Positions 1 to 7,546 of a DNA stretch of 14,202 bases are shown piece by piece. Under the pieces are notes generated by a model. It did no database searches. It worked only from the letters and a program-made list of their open reading frames with translations, and was not told where the DNA came from. The position numbers and the translations under genes are program-made. This DNA is from an uncultured Atopobium sp. (GTDB lineage: Bacteria; Actinomycetota; Coriobacteriia; Coriobacteriales; Atopobiaceae). The DNA is taken from NCBI GenBank assembly GCA_900555335.1, contig USKU01000024.1, forward strand, positions 1 to 14,202, read 5' to 3'. Each line of letters starts with the position of its first letter. The stretch's first letter is position 1.

Positions 1-1267
1 TGTGCGCAACGCTCTCATTAGCCGCGAGCATTGCTTCCTCGATAAGCCCCGTTGCTTGAGTGCGCTCGCGCACCGACACGCCAACTGGCTTGTTATCCTG
101 GTCAAGCACTACGCGCGTCTCTACGCTCTCAAAATCTACTGAGCCGCGTTTCTCGCGAATTTCTTCTCGAAGTGCGCGGATTTGATTGAGCACGTTAATC
201 ATTTCTTTGATTGCGCCAGCGTCTTCTGCAGAAACGGCAGAGTCAAGTGCCGCATTATCTCCTTGGAGATAGCTATCTACCTGGTCGTAGCTAAGTCTTG
301 CTCGTGAGCGAATAACGGAATTCATAGCCGTTGCGCCAAGAATCTTGCCTGAGCTGCTCAAAGTCATCTTTACCGACATGGCCAGCCTGTCTTCAGCTGG
401 CCGCAGAGAGCACACATCGTTGCAGAGTTTCTCTGGAAGCATGGGCAACACGCGGTCAACTAAATATGCCGAGCAGGTGCGCATGCGAGCTTCCAGGTCA
501 ATGGGAGAATCCCATTTCACGTAGTGAGCCACGTCTGCAATATGAACCCACAGCTCAAAGCCACCGTCATCAAGCTTGCGTGCACCAACAGCATCATCAA
601 AGTCTTTAGCATCCGCGGGGTCTACGGTGATACACAAATTTTCTCGCAAATCGTGTCTTGAAACGTCTTCCACAAGCGCTTTATCTGCGTCAACGGAGAT
701 CTTCTCGGCTTGTCTTTGCGCCTTGATAGGAAATTCTGTTGCCAGACCATATGAAGCAATGGTTGCCTCGACGTTCATGTCCAGATCTTCGGCTGATCCC
801 ACGCGACGTTCAATAGTGACTACAGCAGCGCTTTTGCGCGTTGGATACTCCGTGATGCGCGCGACAACTACGTCGCCCTCAAAAACGTAATGACGTCCAA
901 CAGAAGGATCTTCGGGAAGCACAAAGAAATCGCGCTGGATGCGGCTATCCAGCGGCACCACAGCGCCAAGTGGACCGGCGTCGTGGTAGATGCCCAAAAA
1001 CGTCTGAGTAGCTCGCGTAAGCACAAAACGCACGTTTGCCAGAGGAGTCTTCCCCTTGGCCGAGACAAGCGAAACCTGGACCTCATCTCCGTGCATTGCC
1101 TCGTGAATACCGTGCTTGGCCAGCGCATACGTTCCCTCAGGGGTGCTTACGGTAGCAACTCCTGGGCGAGAAAGGCTCAGCATGCCCGTGAGCAACGCTG
1201 ATGGTCGCTTGGAGACTTTTGCACGTCCCTGACGACGGTTTCCCTTATGTACGCGTTTTCTAGCCAA
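1..1267 (-). CDS. rnr: Ribonuclease R (RNB-family 3'-5' exoribonuclease), 3' end cut by window edge
   Basis: Processive 3'-5' exoribonuclease of RNA turnover and quality control. About 422 residues are visible and the C-terminal part lies outside the window. Two cold-shock-like OB regions occupy roughly residues 25-90 and 90-155. The RNB catalytic domain starts near residue 205 with the hallmark TVDPADAKDFDDAV (residues 214-227), whose Asp residues 216, 222, 224 and 225 match the Mg2+ ligands of the family. HIADVAHYV (242-250) and the conserved DRVLPMLPEKL stretch (271-281) follow. The long N-terminal helix-turn-helix part found in some RNase R proteins is missing; only a basic tail precedes the first OB fold. 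I place the start at TTG 1267-1265 because a perfect AGGAGG lies at 1277-1272 and no upstream ATG or GTG fits. The spacing of 4 nt is short. In many bacteria rnr precedes smpB and ssrA, which would lie beyond the left edge. Confidence 0.95.
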   Translation of the reverse strand, partial: MARKRVHKGNRRQGRAKVSKRPSALLTGMLSLSRPGVATVSTPEGTYALAKHGIHEAMHGDEVQVSLVSAKGKTPLANVRFVLTRATQTFLGIYHDAGPLGAVVPLDSRIQRDFFVLPEDPSVGRHYVFEGDVVVARITEYPTRKSAAVVTIERRVGSAEDLDMNVEATIASYGLATEFPIKAQRQAEKISVDADKALVEDVSRHDLRENLCITVDPADAKDFDDAVGARKLDDGGFELWVHIADVAHYVKWDSPIDLEARMRTCSAYLVDRVLPMLPEKLCNDVCSLRPAEDRLAMSVKMTLSSSGKILGATAMNSVIRSRARLSYDQVDSYLQGDNAALDSAVSAEDAGAIKEMINVLNQIRALREEIREKRGSVDFESVETRVVLDQDNKPVGVSVRERTQATGLIEEAMLAANESVAH

Positions 1268-1392
1268 AAATCCTCCTGTGGGTAGAAGCCAGCACCTTTT
1301 GCGCTGACCCAATGAATCTTCTGATATGTACCCTAAAGTGCCTTGTGATAGACGATGCGCAGATAAGGCGAGAAGTTCCAAGGACCCCGCTG

Positions 1393-1422
1393 AGCATATC
1401 GACGGGTTGTCGCGGCCCTCAA
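1393..1422 (-). promoter_or_regulatory. Weak candidate promoter for rnr
   Basis: On the minus strand, TTGAGG (1422-1417) and TATGCT (1398-1393) are separated by 18 bp, each matching 4 of 6 consensus positions. It lies between the terminator of the amidohydrolase gene and the rnr start, where a promoter is expected, and would give a leader of roughly 120 nt. The match is weak. Confidence 0.25.
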
Positions 1423-1449
1423 CGGGTTTCTCGCCATCCCTGCACACAC

Positions 1450-1485
1450 AAAAAGAGCCCCTATGCAGAGACTGCATAGGGGCTC
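1450..1485 (-). terminator. Intrinsic terminator of the permease-amidohydrolase unit
   Basis: A perfect 14-bp inverted repeat (1455-1468 with 1472-1485, loop AGA) is followed on the minus strand by five T residues (1454-1450). It lies about 20 bp past the amidohydrolase stop codon and separates that unit from rnr. Confidence 0.93.
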
Positions 1486-1506
1486 CAGAAGGGATTGGTT
1501 TACCTC

Positions 1507-2754
1507 TTAGAAGGTGCCGCGAATAACCTCGCTGCCTTCCTTCATGATAACTTCCATGTTATCTGGGGTAAGGTCGCGGATGTTGGTAGCAACGTCGCCC
1601 TTGACAACCAGGAGGTCAGCAAGCTTGCCAGCCTCGAGGGAGCCAAACTCATCCTCATGGTGAACCATCTTTGCGCCGTTAAGAGTAGCAGCCTTGATGG
1701 TCTCAAGAACGGTGACGCCAGCCTTCTCAACGAAGTCATACATCTCGTCGATGGTGACCCAGCCGTAAGGAGTTACGAAGCTGAAGGAGTCGGAGCCGAT
1801 GGTGAGAGTGACGCCACGCTCGTTAGCAGCACGGAGGTTCTCGTATGTACGGTTGAGGCCCTTCTCAACAACAGTGTCGCCTGCAAATGCGTCGAGCTCT
1901 GGAGTCCACTCTGGTGGATAAGTTCCGTACCAAGTTGGCAGGAAGCCGATGGTAGGAGTGAAGAAGGTGCCCTGCTCGCACATAAGATCCATGGTCTTTG
2001 CATCAAGCTCGAAGCCGTGAATCATCTGCTCGCAGCCGCAACGGACGGAGTCATAAGCTGCGGAGAAGCTGTTGTAGGAGTGTGACCAAACAGGAATGCC
2101 AACCATTGCTGCCTCGTCGCAGACTGCCTTAATCTCCTCGTAGCAGTAGTGCTGATCGCGACCGGAGTCCCAGTGCCAAATGCCGCCACCGGTTGCCCAA
2201 ATCTTGATTGCGTCTGGGTTCTCACGAAGGCGACGACGAACTGCCTTACGAAGATCCCAAGGACCGTCTACCTGATCGCCCCATGGGTGACCATTCTTGG
2301 AGATCTCCTGTGGGAGCTGGTGGCAGTCACCGTGACCAGCAACGCGGCAGAAACCAAGGCCGGTAGCGAAGATACGTGGTCCCTCCATGACGCCCATGTT
2401 AACGAGGTCACGAATTGCGATACCATTGCGGCCAATCTCGCAGACGGTGGTAAGACCGTGAGAGAGAGCGTCCCAGGACTGCTTGACTGCGCATGCCTGC
2501 TTCTGAGCAACGGACTCGATAACCCAGTCGTTATCGTTGTCGGTCAGGTTGCCGGAGAAGTGCAGGTGAGTGTCGATAAGACCTGGCATAATGGTGCGGC
2601 CCTGGATGTCACGGACCTCATAGCCCTCTGGAACCTCAGTGCGAGGACCAGCATAAGCGATCTTCTTGTCGTCTACGAGGACAAGAGAATCCTCAACAGG
2701 AGCGGCGCCAGTGCCGTCAACGAGCTTTCCGCCTACAAAAGCAATCTTACTCAT
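1507..2754 (-). CDS. Amidohydrolase-superfamily metal-dependent hydrolase (imidazolonepropionase/prolidase-like)
   Basis: 415 residues, the usual length for this branch of the amidohydrolase superfamily. The N-terminal small beta domain (about 1-55) leads into PGLIDTHLHF, whose H63 and H65 form the HxH metal site. K184 in IKIWATGGG is the likely carboxylated lysine, H225 (WSHSYN) and H246 (IHGFEL) the further metal ligands, and D322 (IGSDSF) the catalytic aspartate. The C-terminal GSLEAGKLADLLVVKGD returns to the composite beta domain, as in imidazolonepropionases and Xaa-Pro hydrolases. All expected metal residues are present, so the enzyme is probably active on an amide, lactam or peptide bond in the cytoplasm; the substrate cannot be read from the sequence. 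The Shine-Dalgarno GAGGGGG lies 6 nt before ATG 2754. It follows the APC permease on the same strand, 137 bp away, so uptake followed by hydrolysis is the likely arrangement. HutI itself is less likely, because no other hut genes are near. Confidence 0.88.
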   Translation of the reverse strand: MSKIAFVGGKLVDGTGAAPVEDSLVLVDDKKIAYAGPRTEVPEGYEVRDIQGRTIMPGLIDTHLHFSGNLTDNDNDWVIESVAQKQACAVKQSWDALSHGLTTVCEIGRNGIAIRDLVNMGVMEGPRIFATGLGFCRVAGHGDCHQLPQEISKNGHPWGDQVDGPWDLRKAVRRRLRENPDAIKIWATGGGIWHWDSGRDQHYCYEEIKAVCDEAAMVGIPVWSHSYNSFSAAYDSVRCGCEQMIHGFELDAKTMDLMCEQGTFFTPTIGFLPTWYGTYPPEWTPELDAFAGDTVVEKGLNRTYENLRAANERGVTLTIGSDSFSFVTPYGWVTIDEMYDFVEKAGVTVLETIKAATLNGAKMVHHEDEFGSLEAGKLADLLVVKGDVATNIRDLTPDNMEVIMKEGSEVIRGTF

Positions 2755-2788
2755 TTCTTTCCCCCTCTAGTAAATGATAACTACTATC

Positions 2789-2819
2789 TTTTTGCGCCCA
2801 CCCTTTTTGGGCGCAAAAA
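2789..2819. repeat. Perfect 12-bp inverted repeat between permease and amidohydrolase genes
   Basis: The arms 2789-2800 (TTTTTGCGCCCA) and 2808-2819 are perfect reverse complements with a 7-nt loop. T runs sit on the outer 5' side and A runs on the outer 3' side in both strands, so no U tail follows the stem in either direction. It is therefore not a standard intrinsic terminator. It lies 35 bp upstream of the amidohydrolase start codon and could set the transcript ratio, stabilise a processed mRNA end or be a protein-binding dyad. Confidence 0.75.
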
Positions 2820-2891
2820 AATCCAAACTAAAGAAACAAATAACGTGCTTAGTTCAACGTACCGATGAAACCTTTAAAGCTTGCAAGCAAC

Positions 2892-4334
2892 TTATGCTGC
2901 TGCCTTCTCAGACTGACGACCAAAGATCATGAAGATGGCCATACCAATGACAATCCAAGAAATGGTGATGATCCACTCAACTGGCTTCAGAGCTGCAGGG
3001 CTGAAAGGAACAACCATCAGGCCGATGATGATACTACCAGCAAGAATTGCAGCCATGATACCTGCGATACCACCGTTGACCTTGTAAGGACGAGGCAGGT
3101 CTGGCTCGGTCTGACGCAGGCGCAGGCAGGCAACGCCAGCCATGGTGCATGCAAAGATGAAGCCGAGAGAAGCAACGTTGGTCAGAGGAACGAGCATGTT
3201 GCGACCAAGGAATGGACCAACAAGGGTCAGGCCAGCCATGAACATGTTTGCGGTCAGAGGTGCGCCGGACTTAGGGTCAAGCTTTGCGAATGCCTCTGGG
3301 AGCATCTTCTTACGACCAAGAGCAAGCATCAGACGAGTTGAAGCACCAAAGAAGGAGTTCATTGGGCCCAGAGGTCCAAGTGTTGCAATGATGAGCATTG
3401 CAATGTAGAAGAACAGGTTGATGCGCTCGAGAACTGCAAGTGCAGGAACGGAAGACTTAACAAACTCGTGCCAGTCAATCATGGTTCCGAATGCATAGAT
3501 GCAGATGAGATAGAAGATACCAGATGCCATAAGTGCAAGTGCAGGAATGATACCAAACTTCTTCCAGTCAAGGTCAGAAGAAGCCTCTTCTGCCTGCTGT
3601 GGAATGGTGTCAAAGCCAGCGTAGAAGAATGGAGTCATAACAAGTACTGCAATGATGCCACCAAAGAAGCTGGTAGCCTTTGTGCTCTCGCCACCTGCAA
3701 CCTCAGTTGCCTGGGAGAAGACTGGGAGGCCGTTGCTTGGAGAACCAGTTGCAAAGGAGATAACCATTGCAAGGATCATACCAGTCAGCAGAGCCTTAGT
3801 CAGGAAGCTCGAAAGCTTAGCTGCTGCGCCAGCGCCCTTGAAGTTAAGGAAGATGACCAGAATGGCAAAGCAAAGAGCGATGACTGTTGGCCACAGGTAA
3901 ACATCTGCACCAAGGATGGTGTAGAGCTTAACGGAGCGCAGCCAAGAAAGAATAGGGAATGCACCAAAACGGTCGGTGAGAAGCGTGGAAATAGCAATTG
4001 CCTCCCAAGGGCACAGTGGAGCGTTACCCAGAAGGAGCATCCAGCCGGTAAAGAAGCCCAATGGGCGACCGAATGTCCTGTCGACGTACTCAATGATGCC
4101 ACCAGAAATTGGAATAGCAGCAGTAAGCTCGCCAAAAACACATCCAATTGGTACAAGGAAAATTGCGCCAATTGCGAATGCGATCATCGCGGGGAATGGT
4201 CCTCCACCAAGAACCATCCAGTCGCCTACCAGGAGCACCCATCCGGTACCAATGATCGCACCAAATCCGATGGTAAAGAAGTTGAATAGACTCAACGACT
4301 TTTGCATCTCAGGTGCCTCGGCATTTTCTGCCAT
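2892..4334 (-). CDS. APC-superfamily amino acid/amine permease
   Basis: 480 residues with about 12 hydrophobic segments, the standard architecture of amino acid-polyamine-organocation permeases in the cytoplasmic membrane. The first helix carries the unwound substrate-site signature GFGAIIGTGW (23-32). The sixth-helix region carries GFDTIPQQAEEAS (240-252), close to the FDTI/E-(A)-EE signature of the family. The intracellular segment FFGASTRLMLALGRKKMLPEAF with a following KSGAP is also typical. The Shine-Dalgarno AAGGAG is well placed before ATG 4334, and the protein begins with a short acidic cytosolic tail. The substrate is not predictable beyond an amino acid, amine or small derivative. 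The pairing with the downstream amidohydrolase suggests that the imported compound is its substrate. The gene is preceded by a good promoter with an abutting LysR-type dyad, and the lysR gene is immediately upstream on the same strand. Confidence 0.92.
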   Translation of the reverse strand: MAENAEAPEMQKSLSLFNFFTIGFGAIIGTGWVLLVGDWMVLGGGPFPAMIAFAIGAIFLVPIGCVFGELTAAIPISGGIIEYVDRTFGRPLGFFTGWMLLLGNAPLCPWEAIAISTLLTDRFGAFPILSWLRSVKLYTILGADVYLWPTVIALCFAILVIFLNFKGAGAAAKLSSFLTKALLTGMILAMVISFATGSPSNGLPVFSQATEVAGGESTKATSFFGGIIAVLVMTPFFYAGFDTIPQQAEEASSDLDWKKFGIIPALALMASGIFYLICIYAFGTMIDWHEFVKSSVPALAVLERINLFFYIAMLIIATLGPLGPMNSFFGASTRLMLALGRKKMLPEAFAKLDPKSGAPLTANMFMAGLTLVGPFLGRNMLVPLTNVASLGFIFACTMAGVACLRLRQTEPDLPRPYKVNGGIAGIMAAILAGSIIIGLMVVPFSPAALKPVEWIITISWIVIGMAIFMIFGRQSEKAAA

Positions 4335-4492
4335 GTCCCACTCCTTCCCGTAATTACTCGGACGAAGAACTTGATGAGACTATGTTTGCACCCGAAGCCA
4401 TTTGAAAAAAGAAGTAGCGCCCTCTGAGCGTCAGATAAACCCGTAAGCGTGAAAGCTACAACCGCGAGCGGTAGTTAAATCTTTTTACATCT
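4335..4492 (-). other. About 158-nt leader of the permease mRNA with a small hairpin
   Basis: Between the proposed transcription start near 4492 and ATG 4334 lies an untranslated leader. It contains a GC-rich hairpin (5-bp core 4461-4465 with 4468-4472, two more pairs outside a mismatch) and a short TCTGA-CGC-TCAGA repeat. An ATG-started 15-codon frame that begins about 65 nt before the permease start has no ribosome-binding site. No known riboswitch could be recognised. Confidence 0.3.
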
Positions 4493-4499
4493 TTACCAA

Positions 4500-4527
4500 A
4501 ATCTAATAACAGTTATGCAATTTTCAA
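4500..4527 (-). promoter_or_regulatory. Promoter of the permease-amidohydrolase unit
   Basis: Minus-strand -35 TTGAAA (4527-4522) and -10 TAGATT (4505-4500) are separated by 16 bp. It lies in the lysR-permease gap and is the best sigma-70-type match there. The dyad at 4528-4548 begins at the base next to the -35. Confidence 0.6.
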
Positions 4528-4548
4528 ATAGTTAACGTACACAACTAT
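4528..4548. promoter_or_regulatory. LysR-type binding dyad upstream of the permease promoter
   Basis: ATAGTT (4528-4533) and AACTAT (4543-4548) are perfect reverse complements around a 9-bp centre. The site contains the T-N11-A spacing (T4532, A4544) that characterises LysR-family operators. It directly abuts the -35 and lies 10 bp past the stop codon of the lysR gene, a position suited to activation of the permease unit by the neighbouring regulator. Confidence 0.55.
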
Positions 4549-4558
4549 GCATCAATCT

Positions 4559-5407
4559 TTAACTCAAATACTTTAAAAACTCTTCTGTAGTGCGCGACAT
4601 CTCGCCTTTTACACGATGTGTAATGAAGACATTACGATGTACGGGAGTCTCCAGATGATGTACATCAATATCAAAATTTGTACCTTTTGTTGCCTCAAGT
4701 GGCAACAAACTTACACCAAGACCCGACTCTACCATGGACATAATGGTGAATGAATCCGATGACGCAAACGTCATGCGTGCGTTTTTGAGTTGCTTCTGAA
4801 GCAGAGGAGCCGTCTCAATATCAACGATAAAGGGCTCTTCAATAAGACGCTTAACAGGAATTGTCTCAAGGTCCTTCTCGTAATGTCCCTTTTGAGAAAC
4901 AACAATAACCTCATCATGATCAAATAAAGTTGAAGTAAATCCCTGCTCAGTTGCGCGGGTCATAGTAAAACTAATATCCACCTTACCCTTGCTAATAAGA
5001 CGCAGGGCTTCGCCGTAGGTGCATTCGATAACTTCAACTTTGATGTTTGGATGGTCAGTCATGTACTTCTTCAGATGGCCAGGCAGTGCTCGTGAAAGAA
5101 AACTCGAAGGCGCAGCAATAACAAGGTTGCCCATCTCAATGGCACTGACGCGATTAACTTGATTGCTCAACTTGCTGTATGCCTGGCACACCTCTTCTGC
5201 AACAGGCAAAAGCGTCTTTCCCTCAGGAGTCAGACTTACATAGCCACCATGCCTGTTAAACAAGCGGACATCCCACTCTTTTTCTAGACTTGCCACCATG
5301 CGACTAATAGACGACTGAGTGCATCCCAGCTCTTCTGCCGCCACCGTAAAGCTACTGTGATATGCCGCGGAAGTAAAAGCCTGGAATTTGTGCAGGTTGG
5401 TCTCCAT
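4559..5407 (-). CDS. LysR-type transcriptional regulator
   Basis: 282 residues, slightly short of the usual 290-310. The N-terminal winged helix-turn-helix spans about residues 4-63 with the family pattern FTVAAEELGCTQSSISRMVASLE (18-40) and the wing FNRHGGYVSLTPEGKTLL. The substrate-binding-protein-like effector domain runs from about 90 to the end, with the recurring G-x-LVIAAPSSF start and VESGLGVSLLP near residue 230. It most likely senses the permease substrate or a metabolite of it and acts on the dyad at 4528-4548. Unlike many LysR genes it is not divergent from its target but lies upstream on the same strand. The start ATG 5407 has an AGGGG Shine-Dalgarno 6 nt upstream. The ftsX terminator isolates it from the preceding genes, so it must have its own promoter between 5408 and 5494, where I see only weak candidates. 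Confidence 0.92.
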   Translation of the reverse strand: METNLHKFQAFTSAAYHSSFTVAAEELGCTQSSISRMVASLEKEWDVRLFNRHGGYVSLTPEGKTLLPVAEEVCQAYSKLSNQVNRVSAIEMGNLVIAAPSSFLSRALPGHLKKYMTDHPNIKVEVIECTYGEALRLISKGKVDISFTMTRATEQGFTSTLFDHDEVIVVSQKGHYEKDLETIPVKRLIEEPFIVDIETAPLLQKQLKNARMTFASSDSFTIMSMVESGLGVSLLPLEATKGTNFDIDVHHLETPVHRNVFITHRVKGEMSRTTEEFLKYLS

Positions 5408-5493
5408 ACTTGGCCCCTATTCAAGTACGTGGCCTAACAATTCACCCTTAAAAATATCATTCTACCTGCAAATTGGTAAATACCGTTTAACGC

Positions 5494-5527
5494 AAAAAGA
5501 CCCCGTGAACGGTATTCACGAGGTCTT
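5494..5527 (-). terminator. Intrinsic terminator after ftsX
   Basis: Stem 5497-5509 with 5515-5527 (12 pairs, one C-A mismatch, loop CGGTA), followed on the minus strand by a T run down to 5494. It lies about 80 bp after the ftsX stop codon and insulates lysR from ftsEX. Confidence 0.88.
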
Positions 5528-5564
5528 ACCTTGCAATCTTTATGCAAAAAACTTTCTTAATTGA

Positions 5565-5588
5565 TACTTCACTTTGACAATTGAAGTA
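5565..5588. repeat. Short inverted repeat just after the ftsX stop
   Basis: TACTTCA (5565-5571) and TGAAGTA (5582-5588) are perfect reverse complements with a 10-bp centre. It precedes the main terminator in the ftsX transcript and lacks a U tail. It may stabilise the mRNA end or have no role. Confidence 0.35.
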
Positions 5589-5604
5589 CCAGGTTGCTTA
5601 GTTA

Positions 5605-6540
5605 CTATGCCTTCAGATAGCGGCCCATAGCAATAGCAGAGCCAAAGAGTCCCAGAAGCAAACCTAAGAGCAACAGAAGGCCACTCATACCCAGCATGAC
5701 CGTTGTTGGAATAGCAAAGGTCAAGAAGGTCATGCTTTCTGCCATAACCGGGAGAAGCATGTGGGCTCCAACAACCAAAACGACAATGGCGAGAAGAGCG
5801 CCGATAAGAGCCTCAAGCACGCCTTCCATAAGGAATGGTCCGCGAATAAAGCTGTTAGATGCGCCGACCAGACGCATGATGGCAATCTCACGACGGCGAG
5901 CGTTAATAGCAAGGCGAATGGTGTTGTTAATAAAGACAAAGGCAACAAACACCAGAAGTCCAACAAGGCCAATAGCGCCAATACGAATGTATGCTGTTAC
6001 GCTAAAGAGGCGCTCAACGGTCTCGCGACCATACTGAACATCACCGGATGGATTGCTCTTATTATCCGCAATGGCTGCAAAAGATGATGAAGAAGCAATG
6101 CGCTGGGCAACGTCTTGAACATCCTTAGGATCCTTGAGTTTGATCACAAGAGATGCAGGAATTGGATTCTGGCCATCAAGAGCAGAAACCGCATCAGAAG
6201 CATTGCGATAACTCATGGTTGTGCGGTACTCCTCAAGAGCCTGCTCTTTGCTCTTATAAGTTACAGACTCAACCGTATCCCAGCCTTGAACTTCTTGCTG
6301 GAAAGCAGTTACTGCAGCCTGATCTGCGTCATCCGAAAGAAATGCCTGGATAGTAACGCGGTTCTCGACACTTCCTACCATGTTCTCGATAAGAGCGGAG
6401 CCAAGAATAAACAAGCCGATAATGAACAGTGACAAGAAGATGGTTACGATTGCACCAAGAGCGGTAGACCAGTTCCTTTTAAAGTGGCTTCCGGCCTCAT
6501 GCAGAGAATATCCAAAATTAGAGAGCCCCATAGTAGCCAT
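5605..6540 (-). CDS. ftsX: Cell division ABC transporter permease subunit FtsX
   Basis: Membrane subunit of the FtsEX complex, which controls peptidoglycan hydrolases at the septum rather than moving a solute. With the start at 6540 it is 311 residues. One N-terminal transmembrane helix (about 27-49) is followed by an extracellular domain (about 50-180) and three more helices (about 186-208, 242-263, 282-305). The cytosolic loop after helix 2 has the family signature RRREIAIMRLVGAS (215-228), which contacts FtsE. The frame stays open further upstream to 6612, deep inside ftsE, but no ribosome-binding site supports that. ATG 6540 has AGAAGG 6 nt upstream. ATG 6531, three codons later, is the alternative and gives the typical MGLSNFGY start. 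The gene overlaps the end of ftsE by about 20 bp, implying translational coupling. Confidence 0.95.
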   Translation of the reverse strand: MATMGLSNFGYSLHEAGSHFKRNWSTALGAIVTIFLSLFIIGLFILGSALIENMVGSVENRVTIQAFLSDDADQAAVTAFQQEVQGWDTVESVTYKSKEQALEEYRTTMSYRNASDAVSALDGQNPIPASLVIKLKDPKDVQDVAQRIASSSSFAAIADNKSNPSGDVQYGRETVERLFSVTAYIRIGAIGLVGLLVFVAFVFINNTIRLAINARRREIAIMRLVGASNSFIRGPFLMEGVLEALIGALLAIVVLVVGAHMLLPVMAESMTFLTFAIPTTVMLGMSGLLLLLGLLLGLFGSAIAMGRYLKA

Positions 6541-7546
6541 AGCCTCCCTTCTCCTGGTCGCGGACAATGTGACCAGCCTCAAGTGCAATAACGCGCTTGC
6601 GCATAGAGTCAACCATCTCGCGATCGTGTGTTGCCATTACAACCGTAGTGCCCGCACGGTTAATGCGGTCAAGAAGCTTCATAATGCCCAGAGAAATTGC
6701 TGGGTCCAAGTTACCCGTAGGCTCGTCGCAGATAAGCAGTGGTGGGCGGTTAACCATTGCGCGAGCAACAGAAACACGCTGCTGCTCACCACCGGATAGC
6801 TGGTCTGGGTAAGCGCTCATCTTTTGACCAAGGCCTACCAGACGCAGAACCTCTGGAACCTGAATATCAATAACAGGACGAGGCTTGCCAATGCACTCAA
6901 GTGCAAAGGAAACGTTCTCATAGACGGTCTTATCGGGCAGAAGCTTAAAGTCCTGGAAGACGGTACCAATCTGACGACGCAGATAAGGAACCTTGGAGTT
7001 ACGCATACGTGTAAGATCCTGACCAGCAACAATAACCTGTCCGTGAGTTGCCTTCTGCTCACGCGTGATAAGACGCAAGAGAGATGACTTACCGGAACCA
7101 GAGTGTCCAACTACAAAGACAAACTCACCTGGGTAGATATCAGCGCTGATGTTATCCAGCGCAGGATGATTTGGCTGTGATGGATACACCAGTGAAGCGT
7201 TCTTAAAAGAAATGGTTGGAGTACCAGTACGCTCTACCTTAGGTGCATCTTGAGCTAGATCTGCAAAAAACTTTGCACGATCAAGAGGTGCCTGCTCAGG
7301 GTTGTTTTGCTGCTCAGCAGTTACCACGTGTACAGCTTCTGCTCCAGAAGCAAATGGATCAGATACAGTTGTTACAGGTTCAGCAGCCTGGGCCACTGGC
7401 ACATCAGCAGAAAAGTCCTGGGTTTCAACTTGATCAGCTACAACGTCTTGCTGGTCAAGCTGGTTCAGATCATCCTGAGAAATTACCCCAAAACGGTCAT
7501 CAAACGAGGACTCCTGTTGCTCATCAGTGCGAAAATGATTAGCCAC
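6518..7546 (-). CDS. ftsE: Cell division ATP-binding protein FtsE with a long acidic N-terminal extension
   Basis: ATPase of FtsEX. The ABC domain covers about residues 110-335: Walker A GHSGSGKSS (147-155), Q-loop VFQDFKLLPDKTVYENV (196-212, the typical FtsE form), signature LSGGEQQR (250-257), Walker B LLICDEPTGNLD (270-281) and H-loop ATHD with H307. All catalytic residues are intact. Family members are usually 220-235 residues; this one has 342, because about 108 Gln-, Asp-, Glu-, Val- and Ala-rich residues of low complexity precede the domain. The extension is genuinely read: GTG 7546 has AAGGAG at good spacing and no better start lies near the domain. ftsX follows with overlap. Upstream is the terminator of the lyase operon and a 100-bp gap in which I see no convincing promoter, though TATAAC- and TAAAAT-like -10 elements occur. 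Confidence 0.95.
   Translation of the reverse strand: MANHFRTDEQQESSFDDRFGVISQDDLNQLDQQDVVADQVETQDFSADVPVAQAAEPVTTVSDPFASGAEAVHVVTAEQQNNPEQAPLDRAKFFADLAQDAPKVERTGTPTISFKNASLVYPSQPNHPALDNISADIYPGEFVFVVGHSGSGKSSLLRLITREQKATHGQVIVAGQDLTRMRNSKVPYLRRQIGTVFQDFKLLPDKTVYENVSFALECIGKPRPVIDIQVPEVLRLVGLGQKMSAYPDQLSGGEQQRVSVARAMVNRPPLLICDEPTGNLDPAISLGIMKLLDRINRAGTTVVMATHDREMVDSMRKRVIALEAGHIVRDQEKGGYGYYGAL

Noticed and set aside
1381..1440. GC-rich stretch before rnr as a possible small RNA or repeat unit
   Set aside because: Only short GGGTT-type repeats are visible and no stable fold or conserved RNA motif could be recognised.
2149..2868. Plus-strand open frame of 239 codons opposite the amidohydrolase gene
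   Set aside because: It lies antisense to a gene with all family motifs, has no recognisable domain and results from codon bias of the real strand.
3468..4289. Plus-strand open frame of 273 codons opposite the permease gene
   Set aside because: Its Cys/Lys/Asn-rich translation has no domain logic and no ribosome-binding site; it mirrors the permease codons.
4335..4492. Riboswitch in the permease leader
   Set aside because: Only one small hairpin and a 5-bp repeat are present, with no known aptamer core or terminator/antiterminator pair.
5574..5608. Plus-strand TTGACA at 5574-5579 as a promoter
   Set aside because: No -10 at proper distance (TACTAT is 23 bp away) and no plus-strand gene follows.
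6541..6612. N-terminal extension of FtsX inside ftsE
   Set aside because: It lies wholly inside ftsE, has no ribosome-binding site and does not look like the FtsX N-terminus; ATG 6540 or 6531 fits the family.
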